Part shown: positions 23,357-35,968 of the stretch, piece by piece
How the letters are laid out: every line of letters begins with the position of its first letter
Numbering within the stretch: position 1 is the stretch's first letter
Source: Azadirachta indica
Taxonomy: Eukaryota > Streptophyta > Magnoliopsida > Sapindales > Meliaceae
Direction of reading: 5' to 3'
Assembly (NCBI GenBank): GCA_022749755.1
Contig: CM040452.1
Location: 5,040,350 to 5,104,349 of the forward strand
DNA length: 64,000 bases
The notes under the pieces: model-generated
Database searches by the model: none
The model's input: only the letters and a program-made list of their open reading frames with translations
Told to the model about the DNA's origin: nothing
Made by a program: the position numbers and the translations under genes

Positions 23357-24535
23357 TTGAATTCATCTAGGGCAATGGAGAACTACTTGGCAATCAAGGA
23401 AATCGGTAGCGGAACATTCGGAACCGTTTGGCGCGCAGCAAATACGGACTCCGGAGAAGTTGTCGCAATCAAATTATTGAAGAGGAAGTATTCTTCATGG
23501 AAGGAGTGCTTAAATTTGGGAGAAAGTCAAGTGCTTGTGAAAGCTGAATCATCCAAATATTGTGCAGCTAAAGAACTCATCTGGGAATATCAAACCTTAG
23601 GCTTTGTGTTTGAACATATGGAATGTAGTCTCTACGAGCTTATTCATGGCAGAGATCAGCTTTTCTCCGAAGCTGAAGTCAGAAAGTGGCGTTTCCATGT
23701 TTTCCAGGGTCTCAATTACATGCACCAGCAGGGGTATTTTCACCGGGACCTCAAGCCTGATAACTTGCTTGTTTCCGAAGACATAATCAAGATTGCTGAT
23801 TTTGGCCAAGCAAAGGAAACCAACTCTCCTCCACCACATACGGTTAGAATCTCAACACAATGGTTTCGAGCCCCGGAAGTGCTGCTTCAGTCAAGTGTGT
23901 ATAACTCTAAAGTTGACATGTGGGCGATGGGGGCTATCATGGCGGTGTTGAATTGGTCACTCTTCGTCCTCTTTTTCCTGGTCATAGTGAAGTTGATCCA
24001 ATCTACACAATATGCAATGTTATAGGCAGTCCTACAATGGATACTTGGGCCGAAGGACTTCATCTAGCACGAGCTCTGAACTTCCGATTTCCTCAGTTAG
24101 CCAGAGCCAATCTCTGCACATTAATGCCTTCAGCAAGTGAGATTGCAATCAGCCTGATCAGATCATTTTGTTCCTAGGATCCTGCAAAAGGCCAACAGCT
24201 GCAGGAGCCTTGCAGCATCCTTTCTTTCGCAGTTGCTTCTATGTCCCGCGGCCTCTTCATTCAAGACTGGCAGTCGATGCAAATACTCAATCTGCTGCAA
24301 TAAATTTGATGCTGCTGCAGCTAGGTGCTATATATTTTGAAGATGTCCCTAATTCAATGCAGGTCGGCAATTTTCCTCCTCCAAAGCTACATGCAGACGT
24401 GCAAAACATCTCTGCTCAACAAGGAACATATTATCCAGCACCTGGTACAGTCGCAGACGGAGTTTCAAATACAGCTGGGAACTTTGCAAACACGACGAAT
24501 TCTTCTCATAGGCAGTATCTTGCGCAGCAGGAGCT
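23357..24535 (+). pseudogene. RCK/MAK-like protein kinase, broken copy (unit B)
   Basis: This is the third and most diverged kinase copy. It starts MNSSRAMENYLAIKEIGSGT, with intact VAIK, HRDLKPDNLL and ADFGQAKE. There are four visible lesions. A +1/-1 pair at about 23520-23570 garbles some 18 residues before KELIWEYQ. A frameshift near 23945, after MGAIMA, moves the frame to 23920-24177. A TAG at about 24176 replaces the Trp of the SWDP motif. A copia element is inserted at 24536. After the stop the tail continues (KRPTAAGALQHPFF ... YLAQQEL) up to the insertion. Coding similarity resumes at 30051 for about 20 bases. The activation loop reads HTVR where the family has T-x-Y. It is intronless, like the other copies. 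Confidence 0.9.
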
Positions 24536-25287
24536 TGTTGGAATAAATTAACACAAAACAATTATAAGAGCACAATAATTTTCTTATCCCCTCTTGCGTG
24601 AACTTAACAGGAAGTAGATAAATAAAACAACAATTTTGGACACAAAATTAATTTTTGAACAGCAACCACATCATCACAAAACAAGCATAACATAATCAAT
24701 TTTAACATGGAAAACTTCCCCGATGTGGGGAGTAAAAACCACAAGCTGTAGTTCACACAAAAATCCCCACTATAATTAAATGATGGGAACAAAGAAGTTT
24801 TTTCTAACTAGAACTAAAGATATACATTTACAATATTTTCAAGATAAATCAATTTTGGCAAATAATCAAATTTTACAAAGAAATTAGAGAGAGTTTAAGA
24901 AAAACATCAGCAAAATTGCAGGCTTCTAGCTATGAAATCTGGAGAAAAAAAGCTCCAAATCTGATCTCCACCATTCAGTATTTAGTTCTCTGAATTGTGA
25001 AGCTACTGGTAAAATTTTACCTCAATCGGACCACCAATCAACTTCCAATTAGCCACTTGATCAAAGCTGCTCAAAATTTACTATTCTGCCTCTCTCTCAT
25101 GAACAATACCTACTTTCTCTAAAATAATGAATAGTATCCATTTTCTCTTCTTAACACACATATATATATTACAACAAAAATTGAAACACTAAACCCTACT
25201 TGAAAGGATTCCTTGGACTAATTGGGCTTAATCATTATTGAAGAGAAATTTGAGTCATCTCCATAAAAGAGGAAAACTAATTCAATA
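24536..25287 (-). repeat. 3' LTR of the copia element
   Basis: Begins on the plus strand with TGTTGGAATAAATTAACAC and ends near 25287, matching the 5' LTR with scattered substitutions and a few small indels. The visible divergence between LTRs means the insertion is not recent. Confidence 0.85.
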
Positions 25288-25304
25288 AGTCCTCCCCTTT
25301 TCGA

Positions 25305-28300
25305 CTATGTGGAGGGACTTGCCAACAAGGCAATTAAACAACAAGCTTCAAGCTTTTCCCTCAAAAGAGTTTTGATTAACATATAAGAGGCACTGTGATC
25401 TATGTGAATCTTTTCAAGCTCAAAAAGAGTATTATTAATAGCATCTCTCAACCAATAACATCTCACATCAATATGTTTTGATTTTGCATGGAAAGAGGAA
25501 TTCTTACTTAAATGAATAGCAATCTGATTATTACAAAATACCATATATCACTATTGCTTGAAATCAAGCTTTTATAAGAAACTCTTCATCCACAACAACT
25601 CTTTGCATGCTTTAATTGCTACAATGAACTCTTCCTATGTAATAGAAAGTGTAACACATTTCTATAACCTTGATTGCCATGATATAGCTTCACTTGTAAA
25701 TGTTATTTAATAACCCGTACTAGACTTTTGAGCATCAACATCTCCAGCCATATTTGAATCTGTGTAACTAACTAGTACAGGTTTTCTACTTCCAAAAGTG
25801 AGCTTGAAATTCCAATACTCATAACCCACTTCACTATATTCCAATGCTCTCTTCCGAAATTGGATAAAAATCTACTAACAATATCAACTGCATGAGTTAT
25901 ATCCGATCTTGTGCATACCATCGCATACATCAAATTTTCAACCGCTGAAACATAAAGAACTCTTTCCATGTCTTCCTTCTCTTTATTTGTTGTAAGGGAC
26001 TAATCTAAAGTGTATAGCAAAAAGAGTACTAACCACTTTAGCGTTGTTCATATTGAACCTTTTAAGTACCTTTTCAATATAATGCTCTTATGATATACAC
26101 AACTTCTTGACTGCTCTATCTCGATGAATTCGAATGTCAAGGATTTGTTTTGCTAGCCCTAAATCCTTCATAGCAAAAGATTTGCTTAACTGCTTTTTTA
26201 ATCTATCAATTCTAAAAGCATTCCTACTAACAATCAACATGTCATCAACATAAAACAATAATATAATAAAATCTCATCAGAGAATTTCTGCACAAAGACA
26301 CAATAGTTAGAAGAAGTTTTTCGATAGCCTTGCTCCCTCATAATTGATTCAAACTTCTTATACCACTATCTTGGTACCTGTTTCAAGTTATAAAGGCTTT
26401 TCTTTAACTTGTACATATAATCTTCTTTTCCTTTTATTTTGAAACCCTCTTACTACTCCATATAAATTTCTTTATCTAAATTCTTATGTAGAAAAACAGT
26501 TTTCACATCTATCTGCTCAACCTTCAAATTAAGACTAGCTGCTATGCCTAATGCCACACAAATAGATGACATCTTGACAATTAGAGAAAAGATTTCGTCA
26601 AAGTCAACACCTTTCCTTTGGTTAAATCCCTTGACAACTAACCTAACTTTGTATCGTGGCTATGAGGTATATTTTTTTTTTGTTTCGCTTTGTACACCTA
26701 TTTGTTTTTCAAAGCTCTTTTACTTTAGGTAATTTTACCAACTCAAATGTGTGATTTTTATACAATGATTTCATCTTATCTTACGTGGCATCAATCCACT
26801 TCTTTTTGTGTTTACTTTCCACTATCTTTGCATAACATTTGGGCTCTCTCCCATCAATCAATAATAAATACTCACTCCAGGATAACATGTTGAAGATTGT
26901 CAGATTCTGGTAGATCTTCTAAGTGAAACATCTGGTGAAACCTCTAATGTAGGTGACTGATCATAGACATCATCATTAATCTTAACCTGTGTATAAGCGT
27001 CAACATCACTTGTATCATGCCAGTCATCCTGGACTTCATCTCTAAGTTGTTTCGAAACATGTGTCAGAGGAATTGGATTTAAGTCTATCAACGCATCACT
27101 ATATTGAGGCATTGTTTCTTTTGACTTCTTAATATCCTATATAGTTTGGTTTTCTATGAATATAGCATCTTGACTTTTTACAAGTTTTTTCTGCACTGGA
27201 TCATAAAACTTGTAGGCAAACTCATTTTGACCATAGCTAAAAAATACACATTGTCTTATCTTGACATTAAGTTTGGACCTCTCATCTTTGGGAATATGCA
27301 CAAATGCTTTACATCCAAAGACACGCAAATGATCATAAGCAATATTCTTTCTTGACCACACTTTATCTGGAACATTAAAGTCTAAAGGAACACATAGTGT
27401 GAGATTTAATACATGCACAACTGTATTCAAAACCTCTCCTCAAAAAGATATTGGCAATTGTACTTGTGAAAGCAAACATCTTACTCTTTCAACTAATATT
27501 CGATTCATCCTTTCAACTAGCCCATTTAACTGAAGAGTCTTCCAAGGTGTCTTTTGATGACGAATTTATAACTATCTGCAATACTCATCAAATAATGCAG
27601 AATACTCACCCCTATTATCAGTTCTAATGTATTTTAATTTCTTCCCAATCTGTCTCTTAACTAATGCCTGAAATTGTTTGAGCACATCTAGTACTTGATC
27701 CTTTATTATCAATGTATAAACTCACAACTTTCTTGAGTAATCATTTATAAAAGTCACAAAATAGAGAGTACTATCAAGTGTTTTTGTTTTCATAAGCCCA
27801 CAACACATCAAAATGTATTAGTTCGAGTATGCCTGATTTTCTTGAAGGAGAAGATGTCTTGAAGGCAATCTTAATTTGCTTCCCTGACAAGCAATGAACA
27901 CATAGATTCATTTTTTAACCTAGAAAGAAGATTTTTCTTGGCCAAAACATTCAAACTCTTCTTACTCATGTGACCAAGTCTTTTATGTTATAAATCAATT
28001 GTATCTTCATTCTTCACTATATTGATACTACTGTCTGCAATCTGCAGTCTTTGTTTGCATAAAGTACAATAAAGAACATTTCTTTCCTCAGGCCCCAGTC
28101 ATAGAACCTTTGCTAAACATTCATTTACCACTACTAAAGTTACTAGAGAACCCCTCATCATCAAGTTTACCTACACAAATCAAATTCAAATGAATATTAG
28201 GAATATATTTAACATTTTTCAAAAGTAACATTGTGCCATTATTGGTCTCCAAGCGCACATCTCTCATGCCTATGGCTTTAGCTAAGCCATTATTTTCTAT

Positions 28301-29275
28301 CTTAATATCTTTAAAGTCACTAGATGTATAAGATGTAAAGAATTCTCTTCGTGATGTAGCATGAATGGAGGTACCACTATCAATTATCTAGCTTGTCTCA
28401 TGGTGCACAAGGTTGACAACATCATCATCATACATAATAAGTCATTTGTAACAGTAGCAACTTTTTCATCATCATTGCTATCATCATTTTTCTTTTCCCT
28501 TCCTTTATTCTTCTCGTTGTCTCACTTGAGCTGTCGACAATACTTTTTTATATGCCCCCTAAGACTGCAATGATAGTATTCAACATTGGCAAACTTTTTG
28601 GTTTCGCTTTTACTTTTATCTCTGTTCTTTGGACCTCTAGTCATACTTCTCCCCCTCTTTTTTGTGATTAAGATATTTGACTATAAAGAACCTTATGACT
28701 TTCTTCTGTCTTCTTCATTCAAAATACTATTCTTAGCCAATTTTATGGTGATGATACCGTTAAGAGCTGAATTTGATAATGACATTCTAAATGTCTCCTA
28801 TGAGTCCGATAATGTACCCAAAAACCATAACCCTTGTACTTTATCTTCAAATTTGATATTCATTCCAACTAACTAATTAATGATTCCCCGAAATGCATTC
28901 AAGCGATCTATCATAAGTTTTCTATCCCAATATTTCAAGCTCATCATCTACCTTATCAAAAATAGTTTATTATTTTCGGTCTTTCTAGCGTACAACTCTT
29001 CAAACTTGTTCCACAAAGAACTTGAATCTTTCGCTCCGCCGATGTGATTCAAAACATTGCCATCTACCTATTATCTGATATATCCACACACTTGACGATG
29101 AAGCAACTTTCATTGTACATTTGTTTTATTATCCAGTTTTTGTTTCTCAAACACGAGTAAATAAAAATCTTTCAAATATAAAAGATCTTCTATCTTTCCT
29201 TTCCATAAATGATAATTTAAACCATTCAAAGTAACCATTCTACTTGTATTATCTTCCATCATTCAACACAAGGCA
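25305..29275 (-). pseudogene. Copia gag-pol, multiply interrupted
   Basis: Internal coding region of the copia element. Surviving open pieces: gag start MEDNTSRMVTLNGLNYHLW (near 29265), protease DSGTS near 28395, integrase end PDKVWSRKNIAYDHLRVFGC (about 27370-27310), the linker before reverse transcriptase with LRRSTRI (near 26905), reverse transcriptase pieces such as MCTRSDITHAVDIVSRFLSN (near 25900), and RNase H (25544-25305). Stops and frameshifts separate them, so no polyprotein can be made. Confidence 0.88.
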
Positions 29276-29309
29276 CAAGACAAAGATAACCAAAGCTCTG
29301 ATAGCACTT

Positions 29310-30050
29310 TATTGGGATAAACTAACACAAAACAATTACGAACATACAACAATTACATTATCCCCTCTTGCATTGACCTAATAGAAAACAGATAAATAGA
29401 ACAACAATCTTGGGCACAAAATTAATTCTTAGACAGCAATCACATCATCACAAAACAACATAACGCAATCAATTTTAACGTGGAAAATCTCTTTAATGTG
29501 AGGAATAAAAACCACAGGACTGTAATCTACCCAAAATCTTCACTATAATCAAATAATGGGAATACATAAGTTCTCTTTAAGTAGAATTAGAGATACACAT
29601 CTACAATATTCTCAAGATCAATCAATCTTGGCAAATAGCCAAATTTTATAAAGAAATTAAAGAGAGTTTAAGAAAAACATCACCAAAATAGTGGCCTAAT
29701 TTTCATTTATGAAATCTGGAGAAAGAGAGCTCCAAATTTAATGTCCACCATTGTGAAGCTGTTAGTAAAATTTCAATTCAATCAGACCACAAATCAATCT
29801 TCGATTAGCCACTTGATTAAAACTGTTTAGAGTTTACTATTCTGCTTCTCTTTTGTGAACAATACCCGCTTTCTCTAAAATAATGAATAGTATCCATTTT
29901 CTCTTCTTAACACACATATATATTACAACAAAAATTTAAACACTAAATCCTACTTGAGAAAGGATTAAAATATCTTTAAACTAATTGGACTTAGTAATTG
30001 TTGAAGAGAAATTTAGGCCATCTCGATAAGGGAGGAAACCCAACCCAATA
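29310..30050 (-). repeat. 5' LTR of the copia element
   Basis: About 741 bases, aligned along its length with 24536-25287. On the minus strand it begins TATTGGGTTGGG and ends TTTATCCCAATA; the other copy ends CCAACA, so one terminal dinucleotide has mutated here. A primer-binding site follows after a few bases. Confidence 0.85.
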
Positions 30051-31000
30051 GAGCTACCTCTAATGACGTTGCAACATTAAGGTCATTGAGAATATAATTT
30101 ATCACTCCAAAGTATATTTCTATACATGAACACTAGCTGTTGCAAATTAACCTCTTTCAAAATGTGTTCCTATAGAAATCATCCACTGTTCCTTTGATAT
30201 GTACAAATCAACAATAGTGAATATGAATAAGCAGCTCTTGTGGTTATTTTTTCTTTATGGCTATATATATGTTTTTTTGTTTTGTTCAGTTCTGAGATAG
30301 ATACCAGGTTCTACTTATCTTTGTAAGGTTGAGTAGTAAAAGACCTAAAACTTAACTTCAAAGAAACCGTAGTTAAAAGCAATATCATTTAATCCACCTA
30401 CAAACACTGCATTTAAATTGAAAAATTAATGAGACATATATTAATTACAGGTCAAGCTACATAATACATGTTGGTTGCGTAGTTGAAGGCTATCTGTTTG
30501 CTCCATTTCATGATGATTTTCGAGGGTTTGACCGTTGGATTCATTAGAAATCTATACCTGTTTAATTATGTTTGTTTTCTTAATCAAATGAGATCAATTT
30601 TCATTGTCTCTGTCCAAGTTCTTATCCTCAATATATTTATTTTATAGACCTTCAAATTTTTCCAATTTTTTTACCTTTTTATTTCTGTCTTTTGGGCTTG
30701 GAAGTAACAACTAATCAAGCATAAGGAAAATCTGGTAGAATACATTACCATGAAACCACCTAAATAAGTCATCAGTTATTTCTTACTCTATAAAGGAAAT
30801 GGGACACTAATATATGTGTCCCTAGGCTTTGAAAAATAACAGATTATGACATATTTTGCTCAATTTTAACAATTTAATCCTTGTTCTTTCCTTTTCATCT
30901 ACTGTTAAAATGTACCAAGACTAAATTATTAAAATTAAGTAAATCATATTCTAATTGTTCCATCAAAATTTAGTATGAAAAGTCGATTTCGATTTCTTTG
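30051..31000. other. Kinase tail fragment, then unassigned sequence
   Basis: 30051-30070 (GAGCTACCTCTAATGA) continues the kinase frame interrupted at 24535 (GAGCTGCCTCCAATGA in the intact copy). Weak similarity to the kinase 3' end may run on for another 100 bases. The remaining 0.8 kb is AT-rich with no frame or motif I recognise. Confidence 0.6.
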
Positions 31001-32045
31001 AAAATCTCTTTTCGAGCTTACTTATACGTAGTCACGGTTTGCTTGTAAACAGCGAACCATCTCCTGTTCATCTTTAATCCTCTTTTGAGTTCTTCTAGCG
31101 CCAAGGGGTAGGAGAAGGCATCATCTTCCATAAATTCCTCATGGTATCTTATAATGAAACTTTTCAGTATCTTTCTCTTTCTTGTTTCAGCGGCAACAAT
31201 GGAATGAGGGCTTTTGCCATGATTACTACTCCTCTAAACTTACCAACAAACTACGCATAAAGCTGATCAAAATCCTTCATGTTTTCTGGCCTCAAATTCT
31301 TATACCAGTGTTGCACTTGCCCTTTAAAAGTTAGGGTGAGCGGATGGCACATCTGTAACCCTGTTAATCCTTGCAACATCATCATTTCCTTAAAGAGATC
31401 AATATGCAACATTGGACTCGTCTTTCCCGTGTACGGTGGGATTTGAGGCATCTTAAACTTTCGAGGAAGGGTTAGGTTCTTTATTTCTTTCGAGAAGGGG
31501 GATTTTAGGGAGAACTCCCCCTCCTTAGACATAGTTTTGTCCTGACAGCTGTCTTTTTCTCATTGAGTCTATAATTCTTCAGTAAACTCTTTGATTCTGT
31601 CTTCCATTTCCCTTTTGCTTACCACCTGATCGGCAGTGGGCGTTACTTAATCAGGTGTTTTCTCTATGATTGCCTTTCGCCCCTCTTTCTTGCGCTTCTA
31701 GATTAGGTAGGCTCTTATATCCACCAAACCTCTACTGTGTTCGAATCTCTTTTTGCTCTAACTCTGTTCGCATTAATTAAGGGCCAACTTTTGATCGAGC
31801 TTCTCTGTATCGCGGAAAGGAACTCCCTTATTGGGGTCTTCAGGTAGCAGCTTCTCTTCTGATCAAGTTTCTCTCATAGAGCATTCAAATAGAATTCCTT
31901 CCGAGCCGACTTAATCGCGATCGGTTCAGTATTCAGAGTGGCTGATAAAGCATTAAGATTACTTATCATGAAACTTACCGACCCAATAGGCTAAGCTCAT
32001 ATTCCCAAATATGGGGCCATGGGCTTGAGCCAATCTTCCCAAACA
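31000..32045 (-). mobile_element. Ty3/gypsy fragment: gag and 5' leader/LTR end
   Basis: On the minus strand 31532-31251 encodes a gypsy gag segment: SKEIKNLTLPRKFKMPQIPP, YTGKTSPMLHIDLFK, MMMLQGLTGLQMCHPLTLTF and WYKNLRPENMKDFDQLYA, which are the standard plant gypsy gag blocks. Upstream, 31545-31985 is a leader with stops. 31988-32040 is homologous to 5586-5626 of the element at the left edge of the window and is probably the 3' end of the 5' LTR. No pol part follows; the fragment is truncated on both sides. It abuts the promoter flank of B3 copy 3 at about 32100. Confidence 0.82.
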
Positions 32046-32712
32046 CTTAAATATAAGTCATATAACAATCTTATAATAATATTACAATACTTCTATACAT
32101 AAAATTTTTTATATGTATAGCTACATTTTAAGATTTATAATGAAAAGAGGACGAGTAAAATTCGAGTTTTTAGACTCTTTTATCATATTAGTTTTACATT
32201 CTGAACTGTTCCAATAACTTAACCATTTTGCAATACAATTCAGTGAGTTAAATTAAAACTAACCCATACGTAAACACAAATTAAAATTCAGTTGGGTTGG
32301 ATTACATATTAAATTTAGTTACTTTACACTGATAAAAATTCATGTAATTAATTCAGGTATAAATGTAAGTCATGACGTACAAATTCAAAAAGAAATCAAT
32401 AACTGTTGCTACCATAATAGATAGAGAGGAAGCGATGAAAAAACAAATTAAAAAAGAATCCCAATTAGAAACTGATTTAAACACTATTTAATTAGGAAAC
32501 CCCAGCGAAATATAAATTCCTAAAATCACAAGGAATGGAAATTATTCTCTTTCTCCTATAATTGCGCTAAGACTAGGATAGCCTCTATAGTTTCTATTCT
32601 CTACCCTTAATTGTTCTTTAGTCTTTGTTATTTTTCATTTTTTTTCTTTTTTCCTGCTATATGCGTTCATCTATCTGATTCTAACTTTAAGAAGCGACAG
32701 GTGGAATTGGAG
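32046..32712 (+). promoter_or_regulatory. Promoter region of B3 copy 3
   Basis: Homologous to 22221-22830 in reverse complement. It carries the conserved AGAAACTGATTTAAACAC block at about 32466-32483 and TATAAA at 32511-32516, 202 bases before the ATG. The homology with unit B ends near 32100, so the kinase that should lie further upstream is missing and a gypsy fragment stands in its place. Confidence 0.6.
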
Positions 32713-33933
32713 ATGGCTGAAGAAGAAGATGTTCTCCCTTTTTTGAGTTTGAAGGATTTTGAAGAAAGAGGAATTAAGATTAATCCGAACTGGTCTGGTC
32801 TTGAAGCTTTACGAGCGGTTGCATGTTTGGCTTCTGAGAAAATAGAGGAAGAAAAGAAAAGGAAGGCTGTCGAGAGTAATGGGTATTGGAGCAGGTTGGC
32901 TGCTTGTAATGGTTATGAGCGTGGAGGTTCTTCAAGAAGAAGTGATGATAGCAGGGCATGGCGGCTGCCTAGGTTTCCTGATGCGAATTTTGGATATAGT
33001 TGCTCAGTTTCAGGGAGGAAACAAGGGTTTAATAAAGTTGCTCCTCGGGATAAACTTATCGGTAATGCCATGAAGGCAAGAATTTTGGATTGGGAGGAGG
33101 ACTATGATGGTGGAGAATGGAGAGCTGAAAGATATATGAATGAAAATCAAAAGCGGGAAAGGTGCGTAAATGGAAGATCAGATGACAGTGAAGAAAAGAA
33201 TTCAAGACCCAACAAGAACGTGAAGAAAGAAAGGTTCGTTGTTCCGAGAGCGACCCCGGATTTGCCCCAAGAGTACAGGGAAAAGATTGAGAGGCTGAAT
33301 GGTTCCAAGATAAATTTGGTGATACAGAAGTGTTTGTTTTCTACGGACTTATCACATCATCACAATCGCTTGTCGATTCCCTTGAATCAAATATTGTCAT
33401 TGTCAAATTTCTTGAACGATGATGAGAGGATAGACATTAACGCTGGAAATCATAGGTACGCGAAATTCATTGAGCCATCCTTAGATGATAAAGAAAGCAT
33501 TATCACATTGACGAGATGGCCGAAAATGGGAGCGAAAACTGGCGAGGTAAAAAAGGATAAATTCTCTTATGTGCTGATAAGAGAATGGAACAGTGTTAAA
33601 GAGCGGAATAAATTAGAGCTTGGTGATCTAATTCAGGTATGGTCATTCAGAACACCGGGTGATAAACTTGGTTTGGCGCTGGTGTTGCTTGGTAAAGGAG
33701 GACAAATTGGTGAACGAAATAACCAGAACAACAATGGCAACAATGGTGGTTTTGACGGTGGAAATAGCAGTGAAGGTACTGGTAATGGAGGACAAATTGG
33801 AGAAGAAAATAAGCAGAACAACAATGGAGATTTTGATGGTGCAATTAGTAGTGACGGTAATGGTAATGGCAGCAGTCCAGCAAGTGAAGGCAGGGGATCA
33901 AATATTCCTCAAGCTTCAACTCATAGCCCATGA
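32713..33933 (+). CDS. B3 domain-containing protein, DUF313 type (copy 3)
   Basis: An uninterrupted frame of 406 codons from MAEEEDV (open 34 codons further upstream to 32611). It has the same architecture as copy 2: N-terminal DFEERGIKINPNWSGLEAL, a basic linker (RPNKNVKKERF), a B3 domain at about 181-327, and a repeated Gly/Asn/Gln tail. It differs from copy 2 at a few N-terminal and tail residues (for example FGYSCSVSGRK against FRYSFSVSERK), while the B3 part appears identical at protein and DNA level. It is the only complete B3 copy here without a kinase or kinase remnant upstream. A probable nuclear DNA-binding protein with unknown targets. Confidence 0.92.
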   Translation: MAEEEDVLPFLSLKDFEERGIKINPNWSGLEALRAVACLASEKIEEEKKRKAVESNGYWSRLAACNGYERGGSSRRSDDSRAWRLPRFPDANFGYSCSVSGRKQGFNKVAPRDKLIGNAMKARILDWEEDYDGGEWRAERYMNENQKRERCVNGRSDDSEEKNSRPNKNVKKERFVVPRATPDLPQEYREKIERLNGSKINLVIQKCLFSTDLSHHHNRLSIPLNQILSLSNFLNDDERIDINAGNHRYAKFIEPSLDDKESIITLTRWPKMGAKTGEVKKDKFSYVLIREWNSVKERNKLELGDLIQVWSFRTPGDKLGLALVLLGKGGQIGERNNQNNNGNNGGFDGGNSSEGTGNGGQIGEENKQNNNGDFDGAISSDGNGNGSSPASEGRGSNIPQASTHSP

Positions 33934-35968
33934 ACTCCATGAAATTAATATGGACGAGTATATATTAATTAATTATAAGTCTATTTTGATACTATTAATT
34001 GGTAGGCTTATTATGTTATTTCATATGTTTGTTAGAGTGTGACTTCTATGAGTGATTTCAAGTTTTATTGATGTATAATGAACTAACTGTTGAGTTCGCA
34101 ATATATTTTTGCTTTCAGTCTATCAAATTGATTGATTTGGTTCTACATAGTTTCTGTTGATATATTATTAATTGTTAAGTTCGGATCCTGACTTCAGACG
34201 ATCTATTAATTAGAGTTACATAATTCTTTTCGTATTTATAATGAATATAAGAAGTTAACAACTATGAAACGCCTGACATATGTTTGATATTCTATTAATT
34301 AAACAGAAAATTAACTTCCTAAAAAATAAAGAGAGAAAATATTTTATATGCATGAATTTTCTTTGAATTAATTTTCTAAAAAATTAATTATTCCAAAAAA
34401 GGCACCAGCATCTTACTTAAAAGTTGATATTTATCAATTTAATTACCTATTAACTAATTTTGTCCCAGTACTTAATCATGTAGTCAATAATTAATTCATC
34501 CTATTTGTACATTATGTCGTACTCCACCGTAGTCACTAATTTTATTTCATAAATAGCGTCTAAACTCTAGACATATATATTGTTAGTAATTTCAAACAAT
34601 GAATTAACAACACTGGAATTCTAAACCTTTTTTTTGTAATTTTTTTAATGGACAATTAATATATATCAACTATATATTCATCTATTTACCCACTGAATCA
34701 TTAATAACTTAATTTTATATGTGACATAGTATTCTAAACATATTATATCTATGTGTGATTGTTAAATATTTATTAATCATAATTAGAAAAAAGGACATCA
34801 AAGTCTTTAAGATTTGGTTTAATGGACTGATTTATTTTGATAGTTTAAAAATATCTATTAAAATCTCAATTTGTTTTAAAATAATGATTATGTCCTCATT
34901 AATAACTGCTATTTAATAAAAATAATTATTAGATCTTTAAAATTTAACAAAATATATTAATAAAATAAATAATATCATTATTTTCTATTACATTAATAAT
35001 ATAATATTTATTAATATATTATAAATATATTTGTATATTTTAATTTATTAATAAAATAATCTAAATAATATTTATCAATATATTATAGATTTATATATTT
35101 TAATTGAAATACTATTTTTATTTATTTATTAATATATTTTACATAAATATATTGTATTTTATTGAATTTTAGAGACTTATTAGTTTTCTTTTAATAACTA
35201 TTATTATGATGGATAAACGTGTTATTTTATAATAAATTAAGACTTTTAAGAATATTTTCAAAATTATTAAAACTTATAAGGGTATTAGACCAAAACTTTG
35301 AGATTAAAAGGACTTTTATCTTTTTATAAATAATATAAATATGTTAATAAAATAATATAAATAATATTTATTAATATATTATAAAAAAAATATAAATTTA
35401 TTTATTTTACAATATATTAGCAATTTAATACTACTATAGGTATTAGAAAATAAATAAAATAAATCATAAATATACTAATTAAATTTATTTATTTATTTAG
35501 TGTTGAATTTAATCATCACGTCCAAAATTTCTATTACATTTTATTAATTAATCATTAGTGATATCGGATTTATGCTTTAAATTTTACAAAACATTCAGTT
35601 TACATCAAGACTTCTCCTAATTAACACTGGGAAATTTAATAATAGTTAATTAATTATGCACATGATAATTTAGTGAGGAAGTGACTGAAAAATAAAAAAA
35701 TTAAAATAAAATCCCAATTAGAAACTGATTTAAACACTATCACAAAGTAGAAATTCGTGTGAAGTATAAACTCCTAAAGTCACAACGAATGGAGGATTTA
35801 TTTATTCTACTTCTCCTATTTTTACGCTGAAACTAGGATAGCTAGTTTAATCTAGTTATCTTTTCTTCCCTATTGTTCTTTAATTTTTATTTTTTGTTTT
35901 TTTTTTCTCGTGTTATATTCATGTTCATCTGTAATTCTGTGATTAAGAAGCGGCATGAGGGATTAGAG
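33934..35968. other. 3' flank of copy 3, AT-rich spacer, promoter of copy 4
   Basis: 33934-34790 is the inverted-repeat arm shared with 20999-20610 and 16265-15460. 34790-35690 is extremely AT-rich with many TAATAA/TTATTA runs; I see no gene. From about 35700 the conserved B3 promoter begins: AGAAACTGATTTAAACAC at about 35720-35737 and TATAAA at 35765-35770, 204 bases before the ATG. Confidence 0.6.

Larger units (their letters stand above)
24536..30050 (-). mobile_element. Ty1/copia retrotransposon, complete structure but coding decayed
   Basis: Two similar LTRs flank an internal region read on the minus strand. The 5' LTR is about 29310-30050 and the 3' LTR about 24536-25287. A primer site complementary to initiator tRNA-Met lies at 29295-29306 (minus TGCTATCAGAGC, one base from the usual TGGTATCAGAGC). 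A purine-rich tract lies beside the 3' LTR (about 25288-25305, minus AAAAGGGGAGGACT). The order on minus is gag (about 29270-28440, LWNKFEELYARKT), protease (WIIDSGTSIHATS near 28390), integrase (about 28000-27100), reverse transcriptase, and RNase H (25544-25305, NQIAIHLSKNSSFHAKSKHI). This is the copia order. Stops are frequent in every domain. A 5-base target duplication GAGCT flanks the element at 24531-24535 and 30051-30055. Confidence 0.93.
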
